This document shows positions 6,928 to 15,349 of a DNA stretch of 33,339 bases, in pieces (the first letter of the stretch is position 1; every line of letters starts with the position of its first letter). The stretch spans positions 1 to 33,339 of the forward strand of contig JAIYDB010000118.1 of NCBI GenBank assembly GCA_027487695.1. Direction: 5' to 3'. The position numbers and the translations under genes are program-made. A model generated the notes under the pieces. That model saw only the letters and a program-made list of their open reading frames with translations. It ran no database searches and was not told the DNA's origin. Source of the DNA: Cytophagaceae bacterium. GTDB taxonomy: Bacteria > Bacteroidota > Bacteroidia > Cytophagales > Flexibacteraceae.

Positions 6928-8028
6928 TTACTCCACCACCTCAACTACATTGGTCTTTGCCTCTGCATTGCGGATAGCTACTTGCCTGGCTAGGCTTTCG
7001 GCTAGGTCTTGGAATACTTTACCTGCGATGTTATTTGGGTGCAATACGATTGGCGCACCGTTATCGCCACTTTCTCTGATGCTTTGTACAATAGGTACTT
7101 CGCCTAAGAAGTGAACTTTATGCTGTTTAGCTAAATTCTTACCGCCATCCTGACCAAAGATATAGTACTTATTCTCTGGTAGTTCTGCTGGAGTGAAATA
7201 GGCCATATTCTCAACAATCCCTAAAACTGGGACGTTAATACTGGCTTGCTTAAACATCTGCAAGCCTTTCTCAGCATCTGCCAAGGCTACTTTTTGTGGG
7301 GTAGTAATAATTACTGCACCTGTTACTGGAACCGTTTGCACCATGGTAAGGTGAATATCGCTCGTACCTGGAGGCAAATCAATCAGCAGGTAATCTAAAT
7401 CGCCCCAAAGGGTATCGGTGATAAACTGCTTTAATGCCGAACTAAGCATTGGTCCACGCCAAATAATAGCACTTTCTCCTGGCGTTAAGAAGCCTATTGA
7501 AAGTAGCTTAACGCCATGACGCTCTACGGGAACTATCCAGTTTTTACCGTCTATGTTTTCAACTAATGGACGGTCTTCCTCAGCGCCAAACATAGTTGGA
7601 ATGGAAGGACCCGTAATATCAGCATCAATCAAACCTACTTTTGAACCTGCTTGCGCAAGTGCAATAGCAAGGTTAGCCGCCAAAGTGCTCTTCCCTACCC
7701 CACCTTTACCAGAAGCAATAGCAATGATGTTCTTAACACCTGGTAAAATAGGTCCAGCATTACGCATACTGGTAACATTGCTCACCATATCAATAAGCAC
7801 CTCATAATCAGGCGATATATCTCTATGGATAGCTTCTACACAAGCTTTGCGAATCTGCTCTTTTAACGGACAAGCAGGAGTGGTAAGTACTACTGTAAAG
7901 CGAATTTGGTTCAAACTCAACTTTACATCTTTAATCATATTTAGGGTAACCAAGTCCTTTTTTAAATCGGGTTCTGGTACCGTACTTAGGGCAGCTAATA
8001 CTGCTTCTTCGTTCACTAATTCTGCCAT
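6928..8028 (-). CDS. mrp: Mrp/ApbC-type iron-sulfur carrier ATPase
   Basis: 366 residues from the ATG at 8026-8028 (MAELVNEEAV); the frame opens ten codons earlier, but family members start here. An N-terminal MIP18/DUF59 domain (about residues 5-80, with the conserved TTPACP cysteine at 52) is followed by a ParA/MinD-like NTPase with the deviant P-loop ASGKGGVGKST (107-115), the switch region LIDADITGPS, and DLPPGTSDIHLT (218-228). Such proteins bind and transfer Fe-S clusters in the cytoplasm. The CxxC that bridges the cluster at the dimer interface in many Mrp proteins is absent: the segment after VENMAYF reads TPAELPENKYY (about 279-289). It is 36 bases downstream of the UDP-sugar dehydrogenase and followed by a terminator. 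Confidence 0.9.
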   Translation of the reverse strand: MAELVNEEAVLAALSTVPEPDLKKDLVTLNMIKDVKLSLNQIRFTVVLTTPACPLKEQIRKACVEAIHRDISPDYEVLIDMVSNVTSMRNAGPILPGVKNIIAIASGKGGVGKSTLAANLAIALAQAGSKVGLIDADITGPSIPTMFGAEEDRPLVENIDGKNWIVPVERHGVKLLSIGFLTPGESAIIWRGPMLSSALKQFITDTLWGDLDYLLIDLPPGTSDIHLTMVQTVPVTGAVIITTPQKVALADAEKGLQMFKQASINVPVLGIVENMAYFTPAELPENKYYIFGQDGGKNLAKQHKVHFLGEVPIVQSIRESGDNGAPIVLHPNNIAGKVFQDLAESLARQVAIRNAEAKTNVVEVVE

Positions 8029-8064
8029 AACAAGGTGGCTTTCGCCGTAATAGTGCACTAATCG

Positions 8065-9357
8065 CTAGAGCGACCAGTACACGAGCTCTTTTGGTTTCCT
8101 ATTTCTGTATATACCCTTAACATCAATTAGCACGGCAGGGTTTGTGGTCCAGTCGGCAAAAAATGATTCTGGTAAATTTATGTATTCATTATGAGGCACT
8201 GCAACAACAATAGCATCGTATTTTCCAGTAGGTTCAGCCACTAATGGATGTCCATATTCGTGTAAAACTTGCTCAGCCGATGCATGTGGGTCTATCCAAT
8301 CTACCTGAACGGCATAATCTTTCAGGTTCCACACTAAATCGTAAACCTTAGAATTACGGATATCGCTCACGTTTTCTTTGAAAGTAGCCCCCATCACTAA
8401 AACTCGACTGTTTGCAACGTTCTTGCCAGCTTTAATCAAACGTTTTACGGTTTTAGAAGCGATATGGGCTGCCATATTATCGTTAATGGCACGTCCGCTA
8501 AGTATAACCTTTGGATCGTGTCCTACCGATTTACTCTTGTAAGTCAGATAGTAAGGATCAACACCAATACAATGCCCTCCTACTAAACCAGGCTGGAACC
8601 TCAAGAAGTTCCATTTGGTTCCTGCTGCCTCTAATACATCAAAAGTATTTATTTTGAGCTTATCGAATATTACAGATAGCTCATTCATGAGCGCAATGTT
8701 TAAATCGCGCTGTGTATTTTCAATTACTTTGGCAGCCTCGGCTACTTTGATAGACTTAGCTTTAAAAATACCTGCCTCAATAATACTACCATAAACCGCA
8801 GCAATCACGTCCAAACTTTCAGCATCGCAACCTGCAACTACCTTGGTAATGCGTGTAAGGGTATGTTCTTTATCACCTGGGTTAATACGCTCAGGACTAT
8901 AACCTACTTTAAAATCGGTAACGAATTTTAATCCGCTTTCTTTTTCAAGAATAGGAATGCAATCATCTTCGGTACAACCTGGATAAACTGTTGACTCATA
9001 CACCACATAATCGCCAGCCTTTAATACTTTACCTACCGTAAGGGTAGCAGCAAGTAATGGCTTTAGATCTGGTTGAGTATGTTGATCTATAGGAGTAGGA
9101 ACTGCAACTACAAAGAAATTTGCATCCCTTAAATCGTCAATGTTATGGGTAAATAAGATGTCGCAACCTTCAAAACTTTCAGGACCTAGTTCTTCACTTG
9201 GGTCTTGGTTGTTCTGAAGCATGGCAACACGGCTTGGGTTAATATCGAACCCAATAACCCTGTATTTGCGGGCAAATTCTAAGGCAATGGGCAAGCCCAC
9301 ATATCCTAAACCAATAACTGCCAGTGTTTTTGCTTTGCTGGCAAAGGCCTCTATCAT
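8065..9357 (-). CDS. Nucleotide-sugar dehydrogenase, TviB/WbpA-like (UDP-HexNAc 6-dehydrogenase)
   Basis: 430 residues, the normal length. The NAD-binding loop is GLGYVGLP (17-24) and the catalytic cysteine is C263 in GGHCIGVDPYYLT. The blocks YSPERINPGDKEHTL and GATFKENVSDIRNSKV are those of the TviB/VipA/WbpA/WbpO branch, which oxidises UDP-N-acetylglucosamine or -galactosamine to the uronic acid, rather than UDP-glucose dehydrogenase. Three domains are present: NAD-binding, central helical, and C-terminal UDP-binding. Cytoplasmic. The usual partner epimerase (TviC/WbpP) and glycan cluster are not adjacent; the nearest related gene is the flippase at 11589. It heads a two-gene unit with mrp, preceded by a TACCTTTG box. 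Confidence 0.9.
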   Translation of the reverse strand: MIEAFASKAKTLAVIGLGYVGLPIALEFARKYRVIGFDINPSRVAMLQNNQDPSEELGPESFEGCDILFTHNIDDLRDANFFVVAVPTPIDQHTQPDLKPLLAATLTVGKVLKAGDYVVYESTVYPGCTEDDCIPILEKESGLKFVTDFKVGYSPERINPGDKEHTLTRITKVVAGCDAESLDVIAAVYGSIIEAGIFKAKSIKVAEAAKVIENTQRDLNIALMNELSVIFDKLKINTFDVLEAAGTKWNFLRFQPGLVGGHCIGVDPYYLTYKSKSVGHDPKVILSGRAINDNMAAHIASKTVKRLIKAGKNVANSRVLVMGATFKENVSDIRNSKVYDLVWNLKDYAVQVDWIDPHASAEQVLHEYGHPLVAEPTGKYDAIVVAVPHNEYINLPESFFADWTTNPAVLIDVKGIYRNRKPKELVYWSL

Positions 9358-9383
9358 ATTGCTGAAGCTGATAAATAAGGCTG

Positions 9384-9391
9384 CAAAGGTA
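9384..9391 (-). promoter_or_regulatory. -7 box (TACCTTTG on minus strand) of the dehydrogenase-mrp unit
   Basis: A perfect TAnnTTTG match reads toward the dehydrogenase, 26 bases from its ATG. No convincing TTTG element is seen 19-21 bases further upstream. Confidence 0.5.
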
Positions 9392-9469
9392 GCTGATTTT
9401 AAGCTATTTCAGTGAGTGTTTTATCTGAATACTTACTATTAAATCATAAAGATTACCTTAGTTTCACCT

Positions 9470-9955
9470 CTACTTTTTAGAGATTACGTTAGCTAATTTA
9501 CCCTTTTTGGCTGTATTATCTTTATGAACTACTCTAGTCCAAACAGAACTACGCCCGAACACGGTTAAGCCAACATAGCCTTGTACTTTTAACTTATTAT
9601 GACTTACTAATTCAAGGTTACTGCTGTAGGTTTTGCCTGTATTAGGATCGTAAATTTGACCATTGGTGTATTCATTATCGCCCTTATGCTCAAAATTCGT
9701 TAAGATGAGGGAGTTAAGTAGATACTTATTGCGCTTAGATTCATCAGGATTCTTATGATCTTTTCGGTTTTTAGCCTTTCCCCAAACAATTTTACCAATG
9801 TACTTATTGCCATGCTTTACAATTTCTACTATTACTGATTTATCGGCAGTCATCCATCTGCCAATGATGGCATCAGGCTTGACTTGGGCAAAAGCAATAG
9901 TATTGCCTAAAAGTAATAGGATTGCTAAGATTAGCTTCTTCATTTGATGTTTCAT
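9470..9955 (-). CDS. DUF2147 family secreted protein
   Basis: 161 residues, of which about the first 23 are a signal peptide (KKLILAILLLLGNTIAFAQ), so the product is periplasmic or outer-membrane associated. The domain shows the DUF2147 landmarks: IIGRWMTADKSVIVEI at the start, YIGKIVWG, LLNSLILTNF, a GQIYDPNTGKTYSS turn, and the closing LKVQGYVGLTVFGRSSVWTR. The fold is lipocalin-like and the function unknown. The start may be the first ATG (9955) or the one four codons later (MKK). It is about 110 bases from the dehydrogenase start and 100 bases downstream of the Bax-inhibitor gene, from which it is separated by a terminator, so it is probably its own unit. Confidence 0.85.
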   Translation of the reverse strand: MKHQMKKLILAILLLLGNTIAFAQVKPDAIIGRWMTADKSVIVEIVKHGNKYIGKIVWGKAKNRKDHKNPDESKRNKYLLNSLILTNFEHKGDNEYTNGQIYDPNTGKTYSSNLELVSHNKLKVQGYVGLTVFGRSSVWTRVVHKDNTAKKGKLANVISKK

Positions 9956-10002
9956 GTAGTTGCAATGAAGGTAAGCGAAATATTCTAATAACCAACACTT
10001 TA

Positions 10003-10034
10003 CAAAAAAAGCCTTGGCTATTTGCCAAGGCTTT
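10003..10034 (-). terminator. Rho-independent terminator after the Bax-inhibitor gene
   Basis: An 11-bp perfect stem (AAAGCCTTGGC with GCCAAGGCTTT) and a five-base loop; on the minus strand it ends in a T-run. It sits 21 bases past the stop at 10056. Confidence 0.85.
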
Positions 10035-10055
10035 GAGGTATATTTTGTTAGCGGA

Positions 10056-10796
10056 TTAGTCTCTACGGCTACCGAATAGGCGTAGTAACATAATGAACAA
10101 GTTAATGAAGTCTAGGTAAAGCTCTAAAGCTCCCATTAGTCCAATTCTTTGCTCATCGTCTTCGGTTTGGGCCATTGAACTCATAATCAATATCTTTTGG
10201 GTATCGTAAGCAGCTAATCCTGCAAAAACAACTACGCCAATCCAGCTCATGATATAGGTTATCATATCGCTCTGTAAGAAGTAGTTTACAACTGACGCAA
10301 TAATAATCCCAATAAGTGCTGGCATTAACCATCCAATCCAACCTTGGATATTCTTCTTTGTGAAATAGCCATAAGCGGTACAACCCCCAAATAGTAATGC
10401 TGTGCTAAAAAACACATTTACCATACTTTCTGATGTAAAAATAAGGGTATAGAAACTTAAGGTAATACCTACGGTAGCTGCATACAAGGCCATCAGACCT
10501 CTTAACACATTTATATCAGCACTATGTATTGCTCTTGAAATCCATATTACAAGTCCAATTTGAGCACCAATTAATACCCAATTGATAAAAGGAATTGAAA
10601 AGAAGGCTTCAATCAGATTCAACTCTGCAAACACATAAGATACCAAAGCCGAAATCATTAAGGCTATGGTCATCCAACGATAGCTAATGCCTATTACCCT
10701 ATTGGCTACTTGGGTATCAATCTCAATGGGATTACCCTCATTGTCTTTAGCCCAAATGGTTGGCGCCGATGGGTTGTACTGGTTATTTTCTGACAT
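10056..10796 (-). CDS. Bax inhibitor-1/YccA family membrane protein
   Basis: 246 residues. After a soluble N-terminus of about 35 residues come seven hydrophobic segments covering most of the protein, then a short charged tail (LLRLFGSRRD). The order and length, the NRVIG-SYRWMTIAL entry, and the late LAAYDTQKIL motif followed by LYLDFINLFIMLLRLFG are diagnostic of BI-1/YccA proteins. They are inner-membrane proteins; the Bacillus member YetJ is a pH-dependent calcium leak channel, and others interact with the FtsH protease. Which role applies here is not visible. It is a single-gene unit with its own terminator. Confidence 0.9.
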   Translation of the reverse strand: MSENNQYNPSAPTIWAKDNEGNPIEIDTQVANRVIGISYRWMTIALMISALVSYVFAELNLIEAFFSIPFINWVLIGAQIGLVIWISRAIHSADINVLRGLMALYAATVGITLSFYTLIFTSESMVNVFFSTALLFGGCTAYGYFTKKNIQGWIGWLMPALIGIIIASVVNYFLQSDMITYIMSWIGVVVFAGLAAYDTQKILIMSSMAQTEDDEQRIGLMGALELYLDFINLFIMLLRLFGSRRD

Positions 10797-11015
10797 ACTG
10801 TTTTTTTTACTTTAAATTAGTTTAATGAAAATTAGGATAGCAAAATAGATTGAGAAAATAAATTCTCCAAAAAATTCAATAACTAACCGCTCCAGTTCAA
10901 GCATAACCACCAGCTAAAGGTAATTAGCTTTCCTAACAATTTATTAACTTGAAAATTTAGCTTTAGTGCAATTTTAAGGATTCTGAGCCTATTTAATAGA
11001 ATCAGATTAAAAACC

Positions 11016-11309
11016 TTACATCATTTCACGTATGTTTTTCATAGTTCTATTATAGTTCCTGAACGAGAACAATAGCAAAATGCCATTCCCAAGTAAAATC
11101 AGTAGTTGCCATCTATGACTATCAAAAACTCCAGATATACCTTCAGTGGCACTAGCTAATAGCCAATCTTGAAAAATGCTATTTAAAAATAACAGGGTGG
11201 TTATCAGGAGCAAACCCACAAAACAAAGCCAAATAGAGGCATTAAACCTCAGTTTAGCAATTAGAAGTAGGTCGATTTCTTTCAGAGCAGATTTATGGAT
11301 TTTATTCAT
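11016..11309 (-). CDS. Small two-TM membrane protein of unknown function
   Basis: 97 residues with a basic N-terminus, a hydrophobic segment at about 28-46, a 25-residue loop containing SHRWQ, a second segment at about 70-83, and a basic tail with NYNRTMKNIR. Both ends are therefore probably cytoplasmic. I do not recognise a family. The amino-acid pattern is that of a real membrane protein, and the opposite-strand frame over its start has none of this. It lies 219 bases upstream of the Bax-inhibitor gene, and that gap shows no clear promoter. Confidence 0.55.
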   Translation of the reverse strand: MNKIHKSALKEIDLLLIAKLRFNASIWLCFVGLLLITTLLFLNSIFQDWLLASATEGISGVFDSHRWQLLILLGNGILLLFSFRNYNRTMKNIREMM

Positions 11310-11588
11310 CAGGATATTTTGGTGTGGATTACATAGGCAGTGTTTACATAAACTTTACCTATTCAAAAATAAGCTAGCAAAACCACTTTCACCAATCAAT
11401 AAACGCCAAAATAACACTTTAGGTATCATTAAATATTGGTAACAATGCCTATGAGCTTGTTAATAGTTTGGTAAAACACCAACAATACAAAATTTTACTC
11501 GTGCCATTTATTGCACCATTAGGATCGATATACTTGCTTCTTTGCTTCGTGTTAAAATCCTTTCTTAATTGCAGCCCAATTCCCAAGT

Positions 11589-13103
11589 ATGACACCTAGC
11601 TCTGGTAAAAAATCTTACTCTTTAAATGCAATAAGCAGCTTGCTCCAATACGGGGCGCTTACTGTATTTATGTTGGTAAGCATTTCCTTGTTTATCAAAA
11701 TGAGGGGGGAGGAAGATTACGGGGTTTTTGTACTTATTTCAATCATTGGCAACCTTGCCTTATATGCCAACCTAGGCCTAAACCAATCGCTCATTAGATA
11801 CTTAGCCCTGCAAGGCAAAGGCAAAACAAGTCAAACCGATATTGGGGTAAACCTCACAGTAATCTTCCTTTTTTCTATCCTTTTTGCGGCACTTACCTTG
11901 TTACCTGGTAGGTATGTTGTATTTGAATTGATGGACATTCCTTTTGTGTACGCACACGAGGTAATGCCACTTTATCAAGCCCTTTGCCTGGCTAATATTC
12001 TATTGCTTACTGGTCAGGTTTTTAATGCGATGTTAGACGCTGCCCATAAAATTTATGTAGCCAGCATTATTCAATTTGTGTACAGCCTTTTCTACTATGG
12101 AGGTATTGTTTTTTGCCTCGTTCTTGGCTGGGGAATGGGCGAAATGGGTGCCTTTATGCTGATTGCTGCTGGTATTTGGTTTGCACTTATGGCAACTACA
12201 GCTTTAAGTTATTGGGGCAAGCCTATTTTTCCAGATGCTAAAGAATGGAAAAGTTATTTAAAGAAGCACTTAAGCTATGGAGGCAAAATATACCTTAGCA
12301 GTCTGTTAAACTTTGGTTACGAACCACTTACTAAAATTTTAATTGGTAATTTGTTTAGCAAGGAAATGGTTACCGTATATGATATTGCCTTAAAAATTCG
12401 GGGACAGTTATGGGGTATCATTTACAAGGTATTGTATCCATTATTCCCTTTATTTAGTGAAGAAAAGCGAGCTGAAACCACAGCAAAATACCTCGCACTA
12501 TCGCAAAGGATGGTGTATTTAATATTGATACCTATTGCAGTTGGGGTAATTATGGGTACCCATTTAGTAATAACAGATTTCCTTCACATTAAAAATCCTG
12601 TGGCCGATAGTTCTGTAATCATTATTACCCTTGGCTATTTGTTTTTCAGTGCTACGGTAATACCTACCGCCCTATTTATGAACGCACAAAACCATCCACA
12701 AGTAATGGTTTATACCCAGTTGGTAAATGTGTTAGTTAACTTAGGACTATTATTTTTACTGAAACCTTTAGTAGGCTTTTATGCGATAGCCTTAGCAAGT
12801 GCAGGTTCCATTATAGGTTCGTGGATATTGTTGGCTATTTTCCAAAACAAGTACAGCCAATTCAGACCTTTTTCAAACTATTCTGAATGGACTATTTATA
12901 TCATAACCACGCTCACCTTATGCCTTGGTGGCTATTTAACAGCCCAACTCCCTTATAGCATCTGGATTACAGCACCTTTATATACAGCTATAGGCTGTGC
13001 ATTCTGGTTGATTTGGCTAAAGTATTCTAAGCTATTGGTCCCTATTATTCAGCAACCGAATCTGCCAAGCCTAGTAACCAAGATTACCAACTACTTTAAA
13101 TAG
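11589..13103 (+). CDS. Oligosaccharide flippase family protein (Wzx/MATE-like)
   Basis: 504 residues with about 12-14 hydrophobic segments spread through the protein. The start resembles polysaccharide exporters of the MOP superfamily: SLLQYGALTVFMLVSISLFI, then MRGEEDYGVFVLISIIGNL and a NLGLNQSLIRYLA block, which match the conserved first helices of RfbX/Wzx. Such proteins flip lipid-linked glycan units across the inner membrane. No glycosyltransferase or polymerase is adjacent, so the substrate is unknown, though a UDP-HexNAc dehydrogenase lies 2.2 kb away. It ends six bases before the convergent lytic transglycosylase gene ends. The 279-base region before it shows no strong promoter. Confidence 0.85.
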   Translation: MTPSSGKKSYSLNAISSLLQYGALTVFMLVSISLFIKMRGEEDYGVFVLISIIGNLALYANLGLNQSLIRYLALQGKGKTSQTDIGVNLTVIFLFSILFAALTLLPGRYVVFELMDIPFVYAHEVMPLYQALCLANILLLTGQVFNAMLDAAHKIYVASIIQFVYSLFYYGGIVFCLVLGWGMGEMGAFMLIAAGIWFALMATTALSYWGKPIFPDAKEWKSYLKKHLSYGGKIYLSSLLNFGYEPLTKILIGNLFSKEMVTVYDIALKIRGQLWGIIYKVLYPLFPLFSEEKRAETTAKYLALSQRMVYLILIPIAVGVIMGTHLVITDFLHIKNPVADSSVIIITLGYLFFSATVIPTALFMNAQNHPQVMVYTQLVNVLVNLGLLFLLKPLVGFYAIALASAGSIIGSWILLAIFQNKYSQFRPFSNYSEWTIYIITTLTLCLGGYLTAQLPYSIWITAPLYTAIGCAFWLIWLKYSKLLVPIIQQPNLPSLVTKITNYFK

Positions 13104-13108
13104 CCTAA

Positions 13109-15199
13109 CTATTTAACCCTTAACTTTTCTCCTACTTTAATTGTAGGTTCAGTTTTTCCGTTGAGTTTCAGCAATTCTGGCACAGATATACCGTATTGCT
13201 TACTTATCTTATACATCGATTCCTTTTCCTCAACAATATGGTAGGTTGCCTCTGAACTTGTTTCCTCCTTCTTGGTAGGAGCAGGTGCTACTATTGGGGT
13301 AGTTTTATTTTGCTTTACGGAATCTGGACTTGCTAACGGCTTAATCGCTTTTTTAGTGGGCTCAGTTACTTTAATGGTTGCTTTAACACTATCTGCTGGC
13401 TTTTTTATTTCAACCGCTTTAACAGGTTTAGGGAAGGCGCTATCTTTAGAAATCGGTTTAGCATTCAGTTTAGTTACAGGTTCATTGACAGGCGCTTGAA
13501 CAACCTTTTCTTTGTAATAGATAGGTGCATTAAACTTGATTTGACCTGCATTCCAAGCATAGATGCTATCAAGTGGCACGCCCAGTTCTTTGATCAAGCC
13601 AAACAAGGTTTGTCCTTCTTTCAAATAGGTAACTTTATAACCTGCATTTGCTCGTTCTTTAATGGCCACTTTCGTTTCCTGTGCCATAAAAATTTGAACG
13701 TTATCAATGATGGTATCGTCTTCTACTTCAATTTGTTTAGCTAAAACAGAATCAGGCTTATTAACCTGTTCAGCAATATTCTTTCTGATTTTAGCCACTG
13801 AGCTATCTTCCCTTTTTAGCGGTAAAGAAGGTGCCACATAAACCGACTTATATTCAATTGCCACATTTGATGGTCTGGTTTGGCGCATCCATAAAACCCT
13901 ACCTGGCTTTAAAGCTTCAGGCTTATCCATTCGGTTACGCTTTAAAAGCCATTTCATAGCAATACCGTATTCCTGACTTATCTCCCAAAGGGTTTGCCCT
14001 TGTTGCACGGTATGGAATGGCACTTTCGCTTTCTTCTTTTTAGACTTCACATAATACACCTGACCTGCTACAATCAAATCGAAAATGCGCATATCGTTAT
14101 ACTCCAGGAAGTCCGATTTATCAATATCAGCCTGTAAGGCAAGCTTGGCAATATTATCGCCTTTGCGTGCCATAATAGCCTTTATCCCATTCCACGAAAA
14201 GAATAACGGCACATTACTGGTATATTCATATTTAACCGAACCATCAGGCTGGGTAACAGGCACCTGCGTTGGTGGAGGCGTTTCAGACTTTACTTTAATT
14301 AAACCAAAGAAGCGAGTTTCTTCATACGGTTTCAATGCCCCTGTTTCAGTTGGCGTAGGTACATTCCCTAAAGTTAGCAAGCCTGGCTGTGCCTGAATTA
14401 CAGGGATAATTACCGTATAATCCCTATCGGCTGGTACAGCACCCGTTCTTGCCCATTTATTGTACCATTTCAAATCATCAATAGATACATTGTTTTCTAA
14501 GGCAATGGCTTCCAAGGTTTTATTTTCACATTCCGTATATTCTATTACTCGGATTGGTGGCTGCGGATTGCGGTGAATGGCATTTTCATAAGCCAATTTA
14601 TGGGCAATAAACTCAGTTAAATACCAGTGCGTATTGGTGTCTAAAACCATAGTTTCTGCACCTATTTGGGTTGGGTCAATTAACTTCTTAGCTCCACCCA
14701 AACCTGCATAGTATGAAAGCACACTATACATCCAGTTATTCATATAGTTGTTATGCCTTTTTAGGTACTTTGCTGCTGCTTTAGAACTCGCTACAATGTG
14801 CATGCGCTCATCTACCTCGTCATCTACCCGCAAGCCCATTTCAACAGCAGTTTCTTTTTTAAACTGCCAGTAACCTACTGCATTACTGCTACTTACAACA
14901 TCTGAAATTAGCTTGCTTTCTTGCAAAGAAAGATACTTTAAATCGTCAGGGGCTTGTTCTTGCTGTAATACCCGCTCCACAATTTCAAAATAAGCATCGG
15001 CTCTTTCAACAGTAATTCTAAAGTATTTATTGTTGCGTAATAAGTTATCAGCAGAATGCTTTATCTTTTTCCGATAAGCTTCTGTTAAGGTCAGTTTTTG
15101 ATTAGCCACTCTTATTTCTGATGGCACCTCAAAATCTGATTGAGCCCAAGTTTTATCTAAACAACAAAGAAATAAGACGAATATTAAGGCTATACGCAT
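13109..15199 (-). CDS. MltD-like lytic transglycosylase with LysM domains
   Basis: 696 residues. A signal peptide (about 1-19, ending TWAQ) is followed by an SLT domain (about 80-185) with the catalytic glutamate E94 in LQESKL, the SNAVGYWQFKKETA block and the SYYAGLGGAKK signature. It cuts peptidoglycan to 1,6-anhydro products in the periplasm. Downstream, LysM-like units are visible: one divergent near 225-265, one at HTVQQGQTLWEISQEYGI, one at YLKEGQTLFGLIKELGV, and a good C-terminal one (about 652-696, YHIVEEKESMYKISKQYGI). A long Lys/Pro/Thr/Ala-rich linker precedes the last LysM. Divergent from the sensor-kinase gene, with a TATTTTTG box 26 bases before the start. Confidence 0.9.
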   Translation of the reverse strand: MRIALIFVLFLCCLDKTWAQSDFEVPSEIRVANQKLTLTEAYRKKIKHSADNLLRNNKYFRITVERADAYFEIVERVLQQEQAPDDLKYLSLQESKLISDVVSSSNAVGYWQFKKETAVEMGLRVDDEVDERMHIVASSKAAAKYLKRHNNYMNNWMYSVLSYYAGLGGAKKLIDPTQIGAETMVLDTNTHWYLTEFIAHKLAYENAIHRNPQPPIRVIEYTECENKTLEAIALENNVSIDDLKWYNKWARTGAVPADRDYTVIIPVIQAQPGLLTLGNVPTPTETGALKPYEETRFFGLIKVKSETPPPTQVPVTQPDGSVKYEYTSNVPLFFSWNGIKAIMARKGDNIAKLALQADIDKSDFLEYNDMRIFDLIVAGQVYYVKSKKKKAKVPFHTVQQGQTLWEISQEYGIAMKWLLKRNRMDKPEALKPGRVLWMRQTRPSNVAIEYKSVYVAPSLPLKREDSSVAKIRKNIAEQVNKPDSVLAKQIEVEDDTIIDNVQIFMAQETKVAIKERANAGYKVTYLKEGQTLFGLIKELGVPLDSIYAWNAGQIKFNAPIYYKEKVVQAPVNEPVTKLNAKPISKDSAFPKPVKAVEIKKPADSVKATIKVTEPTKKAIKPLASPDSVKQNKTTPIVAPAPTKKEETSSEATYHIVEEKESMYKISKQYGISVPELLKLNGKTEPTIKVGEKLRVK

Positions 15200-15224
15200 T
15201 GGTGCAAGTAATTAGTATTCAGCG

Positions 15225-15232
15225 CAAAAATA
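15225..15232 (-). promoter_or_regulatory. -7 box (TATTTTTG on minus strand) of the lytic transglycosylase gene
   Basis: A perfect TAnnTTTG match 26 bases from the ATG, in the 150-base gap shared with the divergent kinase gene. The -33 is weak. Confidence 0.45.
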
Positions 15233-15279
15233 GGTATTATTTCTATCATTACGTGAAGTAAATACACCTAAATACATAG

Positions 15280-15309
15280 TATTGTTATCCGATATTGCCT
15301 GTAAGTTTG
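15280..15309 (+). promoter_or_regulatory. Promoter of the NtrY-like kinase gene
   Basis: TATTG at 15280-15284 and TAAGTTTG at 15302-15309, 17 bases apart, resemble the Bacteroidota -33 and -7 elements. About 40 bases separate the -7 box from the TTG start. Confidence 0.5.
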
Positions 15310-15349
15310 TATTCACTTACCTTTACCTATCTAAAATACCTAAAAAGGC

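Noticed and set aside
8029-8058. Ten-codon extension of mrp
   Set aside because: Family members start at the MAEL-type methionine, and the extension would leave only six bases to the dehydrogenase stop.
10153-10383. 76-codon minus-strand frame inside the Bax-inhibitor gene
   Set aside because: It is a shifted frame of a clearly recognisable seven-TM protein and has no domain pattern of its own.
10797-11015. Possible regulatory RNA or terminator in the 219-base gap before the Bax-inhibitor gene
   Set aside because: Only a weak GATTCT/AGAATC repeat with a long loop and no T-run is visible; nothing that can be supported.
11310-11588. Possible small gene or RNA in the 279-base gap before the flippase
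   Set aside because: The plus-strand frame over it begins inside the opposite small membrane-protein gene and has no coherent features; no strong promoter or fold is seen.
13272-13499. 75-codon plus-strand frame inside the lytic transglycosylase gene
   Set aside because: It mirrors the Lys/Pro/Thr/Ala-rich linker of the minus-strand protein; an artefact of biased codons.
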